Assembly (NCBI GenBank): GCA_963580285.1
Contig: OY757019.1
Location: forward strand, 60,966,587 to 61,030,586
Reading direction: 5' to 3'
From: Lucinisca nassula
Lineage: Eukaryota; Mollusca; Bivalvia; Lucinida; Lucinidae
Length of the DNA stretch: 64,000 bases
Shown: positions 53,575 to 64,000 of the stretch, piece by piece
How positions within the stretch are numbered: position 1 is the stretch's first letter
Layout of the letters: each line of letters starts with the position of its first letter
Made by a program: the position numbers and the translations under genes
Notes under the pieces: generated by a model
The model's database searches: none
What the model saw: only the letters and a program-made list of their open reading frames with translations
Told to the model about the DNA's origin: nothing

Positions 53575-54665
53575 TACTGAAATGACATTCATACACCAGG
53601 GCCTGTGATATGGGAAGTTAGTCCCCAGCTCTCACCGAGAAGACCGAGGAGGTACACTTAGCTACACAATCCTCAGCACCTCCAGCTGTCGAAATAATCG
53701 TATCAGGAAGGGCATTCCTATCTCTGGTAGGTCTGGGGAAGAACGACTCTTTATCAATGTCAGTTCTTGCAGAAAGGGTCTGAATTGCCAATGAATGATG
53801 ATTTCTATAGTGTCGAGATAGGGGAACAAGGTCATCTCTTGGAATGCTGGCAGCACCCTTTAGACCTTTGTGTAAAAGTATGAGCCTATTGTCCTTTCTT
53901 GAGAGACCCCAATCATAATTTTCCTAGCATTCCAATCATGCTCCCAGTTTCAAATCAGTAATAGCTTGTTACAAATCTAGCAGCTCTTTTCTGAACTTTT
54001 TAAATATCTTCATTTAGTACCACTCTACAGGGTTCCCAGATATAACTACCATATTCCAAAATGAGGCGAATAAGTTATTTATATATTGGCACTTTTATAT
54101 CCTGAGGACACGCATGAAGATTTCCCCTCAGGAAACCAAGAGTTCTATTTGCCTTAGTACACATGCCTCTAGTATGTGTATTCCATCTCACATTGTGTGT
54201 TACTGTCATACCAAGGTATTAAATAGAATCCTCCGCATTCTCGAGGACCGTTCCCTCTAAGATGTAAGAATCCTCAATCTTATTTGTTCTGTTCTCACTT
54301 ATCTGCATAATATTGCATTTAACGGGCTGAAATCTCATGCCCCATTTTCGTGCCCAACATCCTAATTTGTCTATATCATTCTGAAGTTTCAGTGAGTCCT
54401 CTGTATCTCTAATCTACCGGTGTCAAACGCAGTCGTCTGCTAACAGTCTTGCTTATGAGTCAATGTCAGTGGAAATATCATTGATGTACAGGGAGAATAA
54501 CAGTGGACCAAGAACAGTCCCTTGTAAACTGGAACCCACTTGGAAGATTCACCGTTAAAACAACGCGCTGTTTTCTGTAGCAAAGGAAACAATTTCTCTC
54601 CGACCCCAAGCCGCTCACCCTTTCACAAAATTCCTCAACTAATTTTTGTTGGGAGTTGATTTGTG
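53575..54665 (-). pseudogene. CR1-like LINE, RT palm to 3' end
   Basis: On the minus strand: RKQRVVLTVN near 54580, then GTVLGPLLFSLYINDISTDI near 54465-54525 in the correct frame and LLADDC near 54430 (the catalytic ADD). Then come ENAEDSI and YLGMTVTHNVRW-like sequence near 54200, and the C-terminal part to 53662. The 3' end at 53575-53600 (ATACACCAGGGCCTGTG) matches the LINE ending at 9918. This copy has the palm that the copy at 7-10 kb lacks. Stops and shifts interrupt it. Confidence 0.8.
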
Positions 54666-54669
54666 TCAT

Positions 54670-55590
54670 TCGATTGGACTACTTGCAATTTGTAGTCTTC
54701 TAGTTGACTAGCTTTTCTGACAGCAAACACCTAAACTGTCGTTACTTTCAAGTTTTGACAATGATAAATATGAAAAGTATAAATATGGTTTTATTCCCGA
54801 AAATGTCTAAAACCCGAATTATACATTCAATGAACGCACATCAGTGGTTTGGAAATGGCTATTTTTCAATCCTACGATTACTACCAAAGCGGTCTACGCA
54901 TATTAATATAAAGCAGCAGTCATCAGATCAGTCACTCACCTCACTAGCTTATCATATTTTTTTGAGTGACAAAGCGATTCCTCAATTTTCGTTTTCCATA
55001 CAAGATAAATATGATAGTTTCAGATGTAAACAATTATGGCCTCTGAATTATTTTGATCCAAAGTTCGTGAACCCAGTGCTTTAGCGCTTCTTTTGTCTGG
55101 CCATAGTTAGCAAGTTTTTGGTTTTCGGTACTTATACTCTCACTTGAATAGATGACCAGTTCCTAGCTAAAGTTTAAATGGCAAGTTGAGCAGTATGAAC
55201 ATTTGACTTATCAAAAATTGCTAGAACAGACTGTTTTACTTTTTCAACATCAAAGACAGTATAATAAACACTTAATACATAACTTGTGTTTGACAACAAA
55301 TTTATTTCTCAAGTGAGTAAACTATGACTTGAGGAAACAGGAGCACTGTGTGATACATTGTAACTGAGATATCAGTTCAATATGTGAGATGCACCCAGTG
55401 TTTACATGGGTACCCATTCCTGAACCCCCCCCCCCCCCACACACACACACACACCTTACACCCTAAGAACCAACAGATTTTCGGAAATGATTAATTTGTT
55501 TACCTTGGCCACATTTTATTTGACAGGTCATGTGACCGTAACTCTGGAATGGTAAACAAAATAGAAAAATAACTATTACAAGTAAAAATG

Positions 55591-55624
<34 letters not shown>

Positions 55625-57009
55625 AGAAAAATAAAATAAGGATGGTTACCCATTTGCAAAAAAGCCATTAATGACAAAACTTTGGCCAGGAAAACTTTTA
55701 GTTGAAAGCTAAAAATAACCGCATTTGGTAGTCACGTGAGAAAGAGGTCAGCGCGGGAGTACAGAAAATGATGATGTCACGGACATTAGACGGTAACGAA
55801 CTTGAGGCACCCGGCTGGCTGCATGTGTAAACTTATAGTTTGTTGTGACGGAATCAGTGACGTCCAAAAAAAATAAATAAATAACTGACGGATTGAATCA
55901 AAGTTCGACACACGTATGCGCGAAGCAAAAATAGCTCTCAGTTGACAGTTTTTCGAAATAAAACACGCTTGCGACAACTCCCAAAGCCGAATGATGGACT
56001 AATATGTCATGGACATGTATGCAAAAATCAGCCGAATCTGGAGGGGACAATTTTTTTTTTTTTGCCATTTTTCCCCAAGAAGGGTTTCACAGTACGACGA
56101 CGTCAAGAAATTGGATGGTGCTGTTAATGAGGCGCCTGCTCCGTCAGTTTAAGATCTTATGTTCTCTGCCTTAATTTAAAGGCTTAAGAAAATACGATTC
56201 TCATCAACCGTCGATGTTTTTTTTTTTTCACACCATGTCGCATCTCGGAGCAGAATATTGAGGGCCCAACGTCACCGGAAGTTCGAAAGGTTTTCTTCCT
56301 TATTTTTTTCTGACAAAATATAGTTCCAAACGGCGGAAATAGATTGAACCATAGCAAAGGCCCTTGGTGACGCCCTACTCTGTGTGATGTTTTTGATGCG
56401 AGAAAATAACCTTTCACCGCCGAACGTCAAACGGCGACTTTTAATGACGTCATTCGTCACGCTCTTTCGACTAGTGATTTGTTACATAATAAAACACATT
56501 TAAATTCCAATGCCTATATAGGCGCGCTTTGTTAGAATTCAAAATAAATATGTTTAAATCAATCATAAACATATCATTAATAATTTATTAAGCTGAAATA
56601 CTTGTAAGAAATGTAAATATAATTTTCCTAAAACCTTAAATACTAAGAACAAACAGCAACAATGAAAACAAATTTGACGGCCAAAGAATCCCTTAACACC
56701 AGCAATAACTTCTATAAAAGTTTATGCTTTCGAAGCACGAACTACACCAAAGAAAGAGGACATATTAGCTAAGTATCAGCAAATTAATACTTATCAGTGA
56801 CCCTCCAATATATACAAGCCCGATTGAAACTACTATATTCTTTCAGCCTGATTTCAACTATCAACCAGATGAAAAGTTTACCTGACGCTATCCAAAGTTC
56901 TCAAACAATCGTCCCGCCAGTACTCTCAGTTCTATGATTATACTTGAGATTTGACCCATGGTTTATGCGGCATGTGAAAGCATGGTTTGTAAGCCAGCGC
57001 AGTCCGACC
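54670..57009. other. Unassigned sequence with low-complexity tracts
   Basis: Contains poly-C then CA at 55424-55455, poly-T of about 30 at 55590-55619, and a perfect TGACGTCA at about 56443. A 126-codon frame at 54704-55084 has no recognised domain. No gene is supported, but I cannot exclude an exon. Confidence 0.35.
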
Positions 57010-57011
57010 TA

Positions 57012-57302
57012 GACAGTTTGTTTGTTTGAATTGAGGATTAACATTCCCGTCCACGCTACTTATGTCATTTTTGAGACGTTTGCTTCCAATTGTGTGGGAC
57101 TTTTACCCGAGATTGAGATGAAGTGACTGCTCAAGCCCTGTCGCTCAATAAAACCAAAAGGTATATATGCATTGGACGGTCTGATTCACTGCACTTTGCA
57201 TGGACAGGCTTTGTTACCAGTACTCATATGTGGTCATTTTCAGCTCTGCTAGGAACCACCTTGCAGCCCAATCTATTTCTCAAAGCCCCTATGGGCGGGG
57301 CT
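57012..57302 (-). mobile_element. SINE family A, diverged
   Basis: Minus-strand copy: the tail complement starts at 57015 (TTTGTTTGTTTGAATTGAGG), with CCCACACAATTGGAAGC, CCAATGCATATATACC and AGCAGAGCTGAAAATGACC, ending at GCCCCGCCCATAGGGGCTTT. Confidence 0.75.
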
Positions 57303-57825
57303 CAGTTGCAGGTGGTACGATATCGCCTGGCACTGTATCTGATATCGATCAAGTTCGTTTTATGTTAAAACGATGAATACATATTTATTCTTTATTTATC
57401 ATCTTTCTGTCATTCAAGCTCACCCACAAAGCTACCATTACAATTTTTATCATTTAATATGATTCATGCTTGTTATAGTAGTCGCAGTTAAGGTTGACTA
57501 GGCGGAGTTATCGTTTGTTCCTGCATTTTGGTCATGTGACCTGGACCTAAAACGGTTCCCCCAATAAATGCGCCTTATCGTAAGGAGCAAAAATATATCT
57601 TATACTTTAGTACTGTATTCTGAATCGTTTGCAGGATAAAATGCATTCTCACTTTTCCAATACAAAAGCATATGTGTCAAAGTTTGACCTAGGCACAAAG
57701 AAGGTCAAGGTCAACCCAGGGTCACCATTTTAGCAATTTATGATGGGCCTACGTCCCAGATGCTATTTATCAAGTTTCGTGGAAATCTGCCCAGTGGTTC
57801 TGGAGAAGACTATTTTTGAAGGGTT

Positions 57826-58455
57826 ACCATATATGGCTTGGCGGCCATTTTGGTCATGTGACCTGGACCCCATGAGCCAATTTTTGTTTCCCAATCCCAT
57901 TGAGGCTCCATATGAAATTTGACTTCAATCGGCCGAACGGTTTCCGAGGAGAAGCAGTTCGAAAATTTTCACATTTTTCGCCTCGGCGAGGCTATACTAA
58001 ATGGAATGTAATATTTCGCAAGTTCATTGGTTAGATCTCATTGATATCTATCAGTATGCCAAAAATTGTTTAAATATTCCAAGCGGTTAAGTTACTATCA
58101 CCAATTTTAACAAACGGGTTACGGACGGACAGACTGACAGACCATATATGGCTTGGCGGCCATTTCGGTCATGTGACCTGGACCCCATGAGCACATTTTG
58201 GTTTCCCCCATCCCATAGAGGCTCCATATGAAATTTGACTTCAATCGGCCCAACGGTTTCCGAGGAGAAGCAGTTCGAAAATGTTCACATTTTTCGCCTC
58301 GGTGAGGCTATACTAAATGGAATGTAATATTTCGCAAGTTCATTGGTTAGATCTCATTGATACCTATCAGTATGCCAAAAATTGTTTAAATATTCCAAGT
58401 GGTTAAGTTACTATCACCAATTTTAACAAACGGGTTACGGACGGACAGACTGACA
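57826..58455 (+). repeat. 315-bp tandem duplication
   Basis: Units 57826-58140 and 58141-58455 are almost identical, starting ACCATATATGGCTTGGCGGC and ending ACGGACGGACAGACTGACAG. Shortly downstream (58493-58508) is a 7-bp hairpin ACCGACT-TC-AGTCGGT followed by a T-rich stretch, which resembles a transposable-element end. Confidence 0.9.
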
Positions 58456-58509
58456 GAATGACATGGTGGTTTTAGAGCACTCTTAGAAAATCAACCGACT
58501 TCAGTCGGT

Positions 58510-59467
58510 CGCTTTTTATGCGGGTCGTGCAATATGTAATTCCTGAAATTTCTTTTATATATATAAGTAACAGAATTCTGTAAGTCTCTCTTTCGGTCTG
58601 TCCCATTTACGTTTCTTGACCTAAAAAGCAGATATGAGACTGTAACTTCCCGAAACAGTTTGAAAAAAAATGCAACAAACACTGTTAAACTTGTTATTTA
58701 TTGACACGGACACGAATAGTTCGACTCTTACTAGAATACACAGCATAGCTTCATTTTATAAAGGACGTGCAAAACTACCCGTTAGTCATGCTCATGATAG
58801 CTCCCGACATGTCATATTCAGGAACACGCACTCAGGCTCTCGAACCACGGTCCCAATGGTGTTCGAGCCATAGAATTGGACGTGGAATTCCGGAAATGTA
58901 CAGAGATATGTAAATACATCCTAGACTGGCAAATAATTTTAATGGACTTAGTGCATCCGTCTGCTTCCAGAAATTCCAGTTTAATTTAACAGACGCGTTT
59001 CTTAATTTAACTCAACATGTTGTGCCTAAAGTTCTTGAGAATTATTGCATTTTTACGACGTGAAAAACAAATTAGGGGCTAAATGATCATTACTTTTAAG
59101 CCTGATAAAATCTTGCAAAATCTCGAAGCGCTGAAGAAAAAGGGTGTAATATCTCATGATGATCCTCATTTTCCGGTTTAAATGAGCTGCATGCAGTATT
59201 CTGGTCCAACATACGCTGCATTCAATGCACGTACAGTAACATTCCGCTATTAAGAGCACACCTAAATTGAAGTCTAATTCTGTTTTAAAAAGCTTATTCA
59301 CTAGTCTGCAGTTATTCTTTCTGCATGTTTTCTGCATACCATGTCCTTTGGTCAGAGACCACCTTTTGGACTTTCAAAAGCGGTCTAATTTGACCAGTCC
59401 CAAAGGTGGTTTTAATATAGGAATGTTACTGCACTTTGTCCGCTTGTTTGTCCCTGCCCAGCCAGCA
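58510..59467. other. Unassigned sequence
   Basis: Short frames only. GAGACCACCTTTTGGACTTT near 59356 and a similar GACCACCTTCGGGACTGGTG at 62350 indicate a minor repeat. Confidence 0.35.
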
Positions 59468-59477
59468 TCAAACAGCG

Positions 59478-59548
59478 GGCCAGCGTCGCACCGACAGTGG
59501 TACGACGTTGCCACGTCGTATCGCTGTCGGCCCCGACGTTTGCCCGGC
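59478..59548. repeat. GC-rich inverted repeat
   Basis: GCGTCGCACCGACAGTGG.. and its near-complement ..CGCTGTCGGCCCCGACG pair over about 27 bp. The inner part CGACAGTGGTACGACGT is complementary to ACGTCGTATCGCTGTCG if two G-U pairs are allowed. The loop is TGCC. Confidence 0.75.
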
Positions 59549-59867
59549 ATTCTTTCCTGGCTTGGTGGTTAGGAACCCGTAACTTCGCCATGCCGTGTTG
59601 TACAAAAGTATTGCATTCTTTTTCATGTTTTTCGGCGCTGATTTAGTCATAGTATCCTACACATATCGTGCTTGACAGCTTTTTCATATGAACAAGAGCA
59701 CAAAACTTCCAAAGGAAGACACACCTGTGGGGTATAAAGCTCCCTTTCATGGATCAGTAGAAAATATTTGTTTTTCAGGTGAAAGTATGTCATGTTTTGA
59801 TAGTGTTCTTACTCGACCATCACCTATCAATGATGACGTTATCGAGAGCCTGCCATAGATGGAATGT

Positions 59868-59975
59868 GAGTGAGTCAGTGTTTGAGTTTTACGCCTCCCT
59901 AACAGCTAAGGTCATACGGAGACGGGACCTTGGTTTTTAAAGACACATCCGAAAGTCTGGAGAAGCCCGGTACAG
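59868..59975 (-). mobile_element. SINE family D fragment
   Basis: Minus-strand body with CCAGACTTTCGGATGTGTC and CCGTCTCCGTATGACC, and the tail complement GAGTGAGTCAGTG at the left. The head is missing. Confidence 0.7.
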
Positions 59976-60002
59976 ATGGAATGTAATCTGCTGGTGGACG
60001 AG

Positions 60003-60940
60003 TTCCCAATCGTTTGTGAAACAATAAAATTAATAAAATTTCTATCATCTAGCAAGATTCAAGGGTCAGATGCAATACCTGCTGAGATCTACAAAGCAGG
60101 TACTCCAGTTGCAAAGAAAATGACATAATGAGTTATTTCCCATTATTTGGAGAAAAAAAGCCATCCCTCAAGAATTCAAGGACGCGTCAATTATCCACTT
60201 ATTCAAACACAAGTCTGCGAAAATAATCGGGAAATCACTTTATTGTCAATTGCTGGGAAAGTCCTTGCAAGAGTCCTACTTAAATGACTGATAAGCAGGG
60301 CTTCTACCAGAAAGCTAACGTGGATTCAGCAACTGACATGAACTTCAAAGCAAGACAGCGTCAGAAAAATGCCAGGAACAGAACATGGGCCTCTAAATGA
60401 CTTTTATTGACAAAAACAACGCATTTGACACAGTCATTCGTGAGGGTGTTTGGAAAATTATGGTGAAGTTTGGCTGATCAACTAAATTCATAGCAATGTA
60501 ATGTAGTTCCACGATGGTATGCTTGCACGAGTCCAAAATGATGATGTTTTCTGACCCATTCCCTGTGACAAATGGAGTCAAGCAAGACTGTGTGCTAGCC
60601 CAAACACTGTTCCGCATGGTGTTCTCAAAGATGCGTCCAGAATGGTGACAATGGTATGCCTATCAGGTATCGCTTTGATGGAAGGCCTTTCAAACTCAGA
60701 AGGTTGCAAGCCAAATCCAATGTGCAGACAGAGGTGCTAGATGCGTTCCTCTTTGCTCATGACATGGCAAAGGGGGCTCCAACAGAGATTCTAAAAGGTA
60801 TAGGTCAAGTATCTGATTCCTGTGATAGTTATGAAATCACAATCAGCATCAACAAGACTGCGGTGGTCTATCAACCAGCTCCTGGCAAGCCTTACAAGGA
60901 GCCCACCATCACGATGAAAGGTCAAAAATTGCAAGTTTGA
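60003..60940 (+). pseudogene. LINE reverse transcriptase fragment (RTE-like)
   Basis: Decayed frames include GSDAIPAEIYKAG near 60065 and LLSIAGKVLARVLLK near 60243. TFIDKNNAFDTVIREGVWKI near 60402-60460 is the first catalytic Asp block. NGVKQDCVLAQTLF near 60571-60610 stands for the GVKQGCVLAPTLF block. From 60656 an open frame to 60940 gives MPIRYRFDGRPFKLRRLQAK, EVLDAFLFAHDMAKGAPTE (FAHD for the catalytic FADD) and SISINKTAVVYQPAPGKPYK. The Asp-to-His change and many stops upstream show it is inactive. The 94-codon open part is a remnant, not a host gene. Confidence 0.8.
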
Positions 60941-61329
60941 GACAAGTTGGGTCGGTCTAAAACGCTGAATTTCTTGCTGAATGCAGCGGCCTGCTGATCA
61001 GCTTAAGGGGTCTAAAACGCTGAATTGCTGATATGCTGAATTTTGTCAAGGTGTATTTTGCTTGTTTTTTGGAATTTTGTTATTGTGCAGTCCATAAATA
61101 TAGGGAGCAAGGATTAAGAGAAATGATTTTAATTGTTTTACTTTGTTTTACGGAAGAGCGACTGAAAATAGCCATAAAAAATGCAGTCAACTGCAAGTAT
61201 CCCCAAAACGTTTAAATGACTATTTGAGGTCATTCTATATTCCTGCAGCTTACATGTGCGCCACCGAAGACACGGATCAGGCGGCGCATCCAAGCAGTTG
61301 AATATGCATGGACGCTCATCATGAAAACA

Positions 61330-61450
61330 TGCCTATATACCCCCTCGAACCCCACTTTTAAGTAGTTCATTCGGGGGTTGGATGGATAATCATTATTTTT
61401 TTATTTCTGATCTAAAACATAGGGTGTGTGTACTCGTTAGAACCGCCTCC
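61330..61450. repeat. Palindromic element, half copy
   Basis: The left half with CTCGAACCCCACTTTTAAG (complement of the AGTGGGGTT motif) and ACATAGGGTGTGTGTACTCG then TTAGAACCGCCTCC. The right arm is missing. Confidence 0.55.
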
Positions 61451-61499
61451 AAAGTATTTCTATATTCTAACGGGCTAGAAAAAAAATAGTAATCAAATC

Positions 61500-61575
61500 T
61501 CGCCCACGTTCGATGAACAATCGGCTCAAATTTAGTGAAATATTCTTGAAAATCCCGTAAAATCGAAATAAAACT
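61500..61575 (+). mobile_element. SINE family C, 3' fragment
   Basis: CGCCCACGTTCGATGAACAA, TCGGCTCAAATTTAGTGAAA and TTGAAAATCCCGTAAAATCG parallel the 3' end of the copy at 12892. The head is missing. Confidence 0.5.
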
Positions 61576-62590
61576 ACAACATATATTCCGGCTGAATATA
61601 TTGAATGTACTTACTTGATTTTCACTCTGGCAACTTTAATGTGCCAGCTTCAGCTTAATACCTCACGGTTATGCCAAACATTTCTGATAGAAAAAACAAT
61701 GTTCGTTCAACAGTGTTGACTTGGATCAAACAAAGAAACAAACATATTTTTGTATAATTCCCACAAGATTGGAAGCAACGTCTCACTGGGTGAGTGTGTG
61801 TTGGCGGGCGGATGGGTGGGGCGGGGGGGGTGCAGGAGGCGGGTGTTAAACCTCAAATCAAACATACATAGTACATACAAACTATTCTAATCGATTGGAT
61901 TAACTACTGTATTCGTGAGTTAACAACTCTGTTAGTGCACACACTTATCTAAATGATTGGATTAACTACTGTTGTCCTACTTGTCGGTGTGAATTGTCCT
62001 ACTTGTAGGTGTGATTTACCGTGAGGGCCTCCGCACACTTTAATGCATAATGGAATTAACATGTATAGGACAATGCTATCCTTCCAATAATAATTTTTGA
62101 GTGCTCCATTGCCAATTAATGTGGGGTGTCAGGTTTGTTTTGGTAAGTATACAAAATAAAGTGTGTATGCTCTTGTAGCAAACAGCCTCATCCTGGTCTA
62201 CATAATTTCCAAGGTTCGCGGAAACAAATCACAGGAAACAAAGTAACGGATTTAAAAGGACCCCCCCCCCCCTTCTGATTTGTTAAGGTGATGCGTACAT
62301 GTTAAATGCTCATTCACTGACAAAATACAGTAAAATTCCTTTTTATAGACCACCTTCGGGACTGGTGAAAGTGGTCTTTTAGATCACTTTAGAACAGTCA
62401 AAAAGGTGATCTCTTAAAGGAGACAGTAGGTGTAGACCACCCCCTCCCCCACAAAAAAAGCCTAAGCAATGAATATCCTTCTTAACCACACTTTCACACT
62501 GGTAGAGGCAAGCGCGCAGGGTAAGGAACAAACACACCGGATAAGGAAATTTTTCCGCTCAGGATAAAAAAGAAAATGGCGGAATGGGTA
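61576..62590. other. Unassigned sequence with SINE-A scraps and poly-C
   Basis: AGATTGGAAGCAACGTCTC at 61771 and GTGTTAAACCTCAAATCAAA near 61845 are scraps of SINE family A around a GT/GG-rich stretch. A run of ten or more C lies at about 62261-62272. No gene is seen. Confidence 0.45.
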
Positions 62591-62594
62591 TCAC

Positions 62595-62876
62595 ATGTGC
62601 AGGTTTGATGTGGTTCTAGATCTCGTGTTATGGTTATTAATCAATACGGCTGCTCACATTAGCTTCACGGAAGACACATATTATTCACAAATTTATCTTC
62701 GATGGTCCGAATTCGACAGCTACATCCAGTCAAACGGAGAACCGGACACAGTGGAGCTACTTCACCGCAAAATCTCATTATTCTACATGAAACGCTCTTC
62801 TGGAAAGATGACATGCACTTTTTTGTTGGTTATAGACATGCACATGAAAAATCGGACTGTTGCAAATACGATTTAA
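62595..62876 (+). CDS. Small possible secreted-protein ORF or first exon
   Basis: 93 codons from ATG 62595. Residues 4-21 (FDVVLDLVLWLLINTAAH) form a hydrophobic stretch like a signal peptide, with a plausible cleavage near AAH-IS. The rest is hydrophilic and contains YYSQIYLRWSEFDSYIQSNG, a pattern that looks protein-like rather than random. No family is recognised. The frame ends in TAA within an AT-rich tract. It could be a first exon spliced further downstream, a degenerate exon, or chance. It is one of very few frames here not explained by a repeat. Confidence 0.3.
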   Translation: MCRFDVVLDLVLWLLINTAAHISFTEDTYYSQIYLRWSEFDSYIQSNGEPDTVELLHRKISLFYMKRSSGKMTCTFLLVIDMHMKNRTVANTI

Positions 62877-62879
62877 GGA

Positions 62880-63375
62880 AAATTTGAAATTAGAAGGCAC
62901 ACAGTGAGAAATCCTAGTTCAATTTTCAATACAACGCCCACGGGCAAGGAAATGGGTACAACGCATGTGATAAGACACAAAATTTTCCGGGGAAAATGGT
63001 TGTTGTATGGTCGTTGCACTAGGAAATGTCCATTTCAGATTAGGTTTTCCGATAATAATAATTAGTCCTACATAGTTTAAAGCACCAATTGTGATCTTAA
63101 GGAAACGTTCAAAGTTTTTGTGCATTGTCTTGGCATGTGCATTGCTCTGATTCTAGCAATGTACTCCACCCCCACCCCACCCCCTCTCACACACACACAC
63201 ACATACCCATACACTATGAATCTATGGCCGATTTGGCCCGGACGATTTGACCTAGGAGAATTCGGCCAAAGAGAATGTGGTCCGTAAAAATATTCGGTAG
63301 GACAACTTGGCAAGGCTAATATACTGTCCTGTGCAAAGTGACATTTACATTTTTTGGATTCGTTTTCAGTAATGT
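62880..63375. other. Unassigned sequence with (CA)n
   Basis: C-rich then CACACACACACA at about 63167-63204. Nothing coding recognised. Confidence 0.4.
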
Positions 63376-63378
63376 CTC

Positions 63379-63691
63379 TTGGTTTGTTTGTTTGTTTTAG
63401 AGTTTAACGGCACTGTCAACACTATTTAAGGTCATTTTTGAGCCGGTCAGTTTACCTATCCACACTTTTCCTGGGCCGGCTTATACGTAAGCGGTTAACC
63501 AGTACACTGTCCATTCTTTCGCCAGAAACTGACAACTGCCCTTCTTGAAACAGCGGAAGGGAGCGAATGACCGTAGAAAAGGTCTCATGATCAATCTCCA
63601 CGAAAGAATGTTGCCGACCCCGGCAGGTGTCGAACCCGTGCCCTCCTGATCACCAGCAGACGCGAATCCGACTGAGCTACCGAGGCCGGCA
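63379..63691 (-). mobile_element. tRNA-headed SINE, family B, full length
   Basis: The minus strand starts GCCGGCCTCGGTAGCTCAGT near 63690. It has box B GGGTTCGACACCTGCCGG, the GATTGATCATGAGACC body and the tail GTTGACAGTGCCGTTAAACT, with (CAAA)n complement at 63382-63396. No clear target duplication was found. Confidence 0.9.
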
Positions 63692-63734
63692 TAATCATTC
63701 AGTTACCAATACATGCACTTTAATAGTTGCCTTG

Positions 63735-64000
63735 CCCATCTGGGCTTAAGAAATAGATGGGCTGCATGATGCTTCCACGCAGAGCTGAAACCGACCCACA
63801 CACGAGCACTTGTAAACTGCTTGGAGGATCTAAGCCTGCTCAGGCAAAGCGGTGCGAGTCGACCCGCCCATGCTTATACACCCTATTGGTTTCATTGGGC
63901 GGCAGGGCTTGCGATGTCGTTTCATCTCAGTGTCGGGTAAAAGTCCCACAAAATTGGAAGCAATGTCTCCTAAATGACCTTTACAGTGTTGTCGGGGACG
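63735..64000 (+). mobile_element. SINE family A, runs off the window end
   Basis: TGGGCTTAAGAAATAGATGG, TGCATGATGCTTCCACGCAG, GCCTGCTCAGGCAAAGC, CGGGTAAAAGTCCCAC and the start of the tail GTTGTCGGGGACG at the last base. Little diverged, so probably a young copy. Confidence 0.85.

Noticed and set aside
56443..56450. Perfect TGACGTCA as a promoter element
   Set aside because: A single 8-bp match with no adjacent gene is not enough to support a regulatory call.
60656..60940. 94-codon frame as a host gene
   Set aside because: It contains the RT catalytic region (with FAHD) of a decayed LINE that continues upstream in other frames.

Overview
The window looks like repeat-dense, intergenic or intronic DNA from a mollusc, most likely a bivalve (clam-type). 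No complete host gene, multi-exon gene model, rRNA or functional tRNA could be supported. The repeat content is what points to a bivalve: tRNA-headed SINEs ending in (CAAA)n tails, elements with ~160-bp tandem cores, CR1-like LINEs carrying a 2A-like motif and PHD-type fingers, a mariner element, and Penelope-like elements with permuted domains.

Layout. 1-4.4 kb: a TTAA-type MITE broken by nested SINEs, two ~140-bp tandem arrays and a tRNA-headed SINE. 4.85-5.76 kb: a SINE split by a palindromic element. 7.07-9.92 kb: a degenerate LINE with a GDIETNPGP motif, Zn fingers, endonuclease and RT tail. 9.93-14.25 kb: a fold-back element with ~0.9-1.1 kb inverted arms, a 6-bp target duplication and no visible transposase. 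15.4-17.0 kb: a microsatellite and a tandem array holding a Penelope 3' end. 17.23-20.50 kb: a mariner element carrying two SINEs, each with a clear target duplication, and a second transposase fragment. 21-26.5 kb: mostly unassigned AT-rich sequence, with a Penelope 3' end, a Helitron-like short element and MITEs. 26.76-33.24 kb: an element with ~167-bp tandem repeats into which a nearly full-length Penelope-like element (28.64-32.79 kb) has inserted. 33.3-38.9 kb: SINEs, another ~160-bp tandem element, a mosaic of inverted Penelope pieces and a LINE RT. 39-46 kb: SINE, perfect hairpin, tandem array and MITEs. 46.7-48.4 kb: Penelope pieces holding a canonical hammerhead ribozyme, then a LINE 3' end. 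49-52.5 kb: two tandem arrays and a composite SINE. 52.5-64 kb: Penelope and LINE relics, a 315-bp tandem duplication, hairpins, SINEs and one short secreted-type ORF.

The most interesting system is the Penelope-like element at 28.64-32.79 kb. Its GIY-YIG endonuclease lies upstream of the reverse transcriptase, with a CxC linker between them, as in the published Naiad clade. The reading frame contains four in-frame TGA codons and no in-frame TAA or TAG before the final TAA. One TGA falls at an expected Cys of the endonuclease motif, and another is kept in a second, degenerate copy 5 kb away. This fits selenocysteine recoding, which has been reported for clam Naiads. A hammerhead ribozyme at 47,052-47,095 lies in DNA that begins with a block also found at the 5' end of this element.

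Limits: all calls come from reading the sequence by eye. Family names marked as inference need alignment to confirm, and boundaries are approximate except where target duplications are given.
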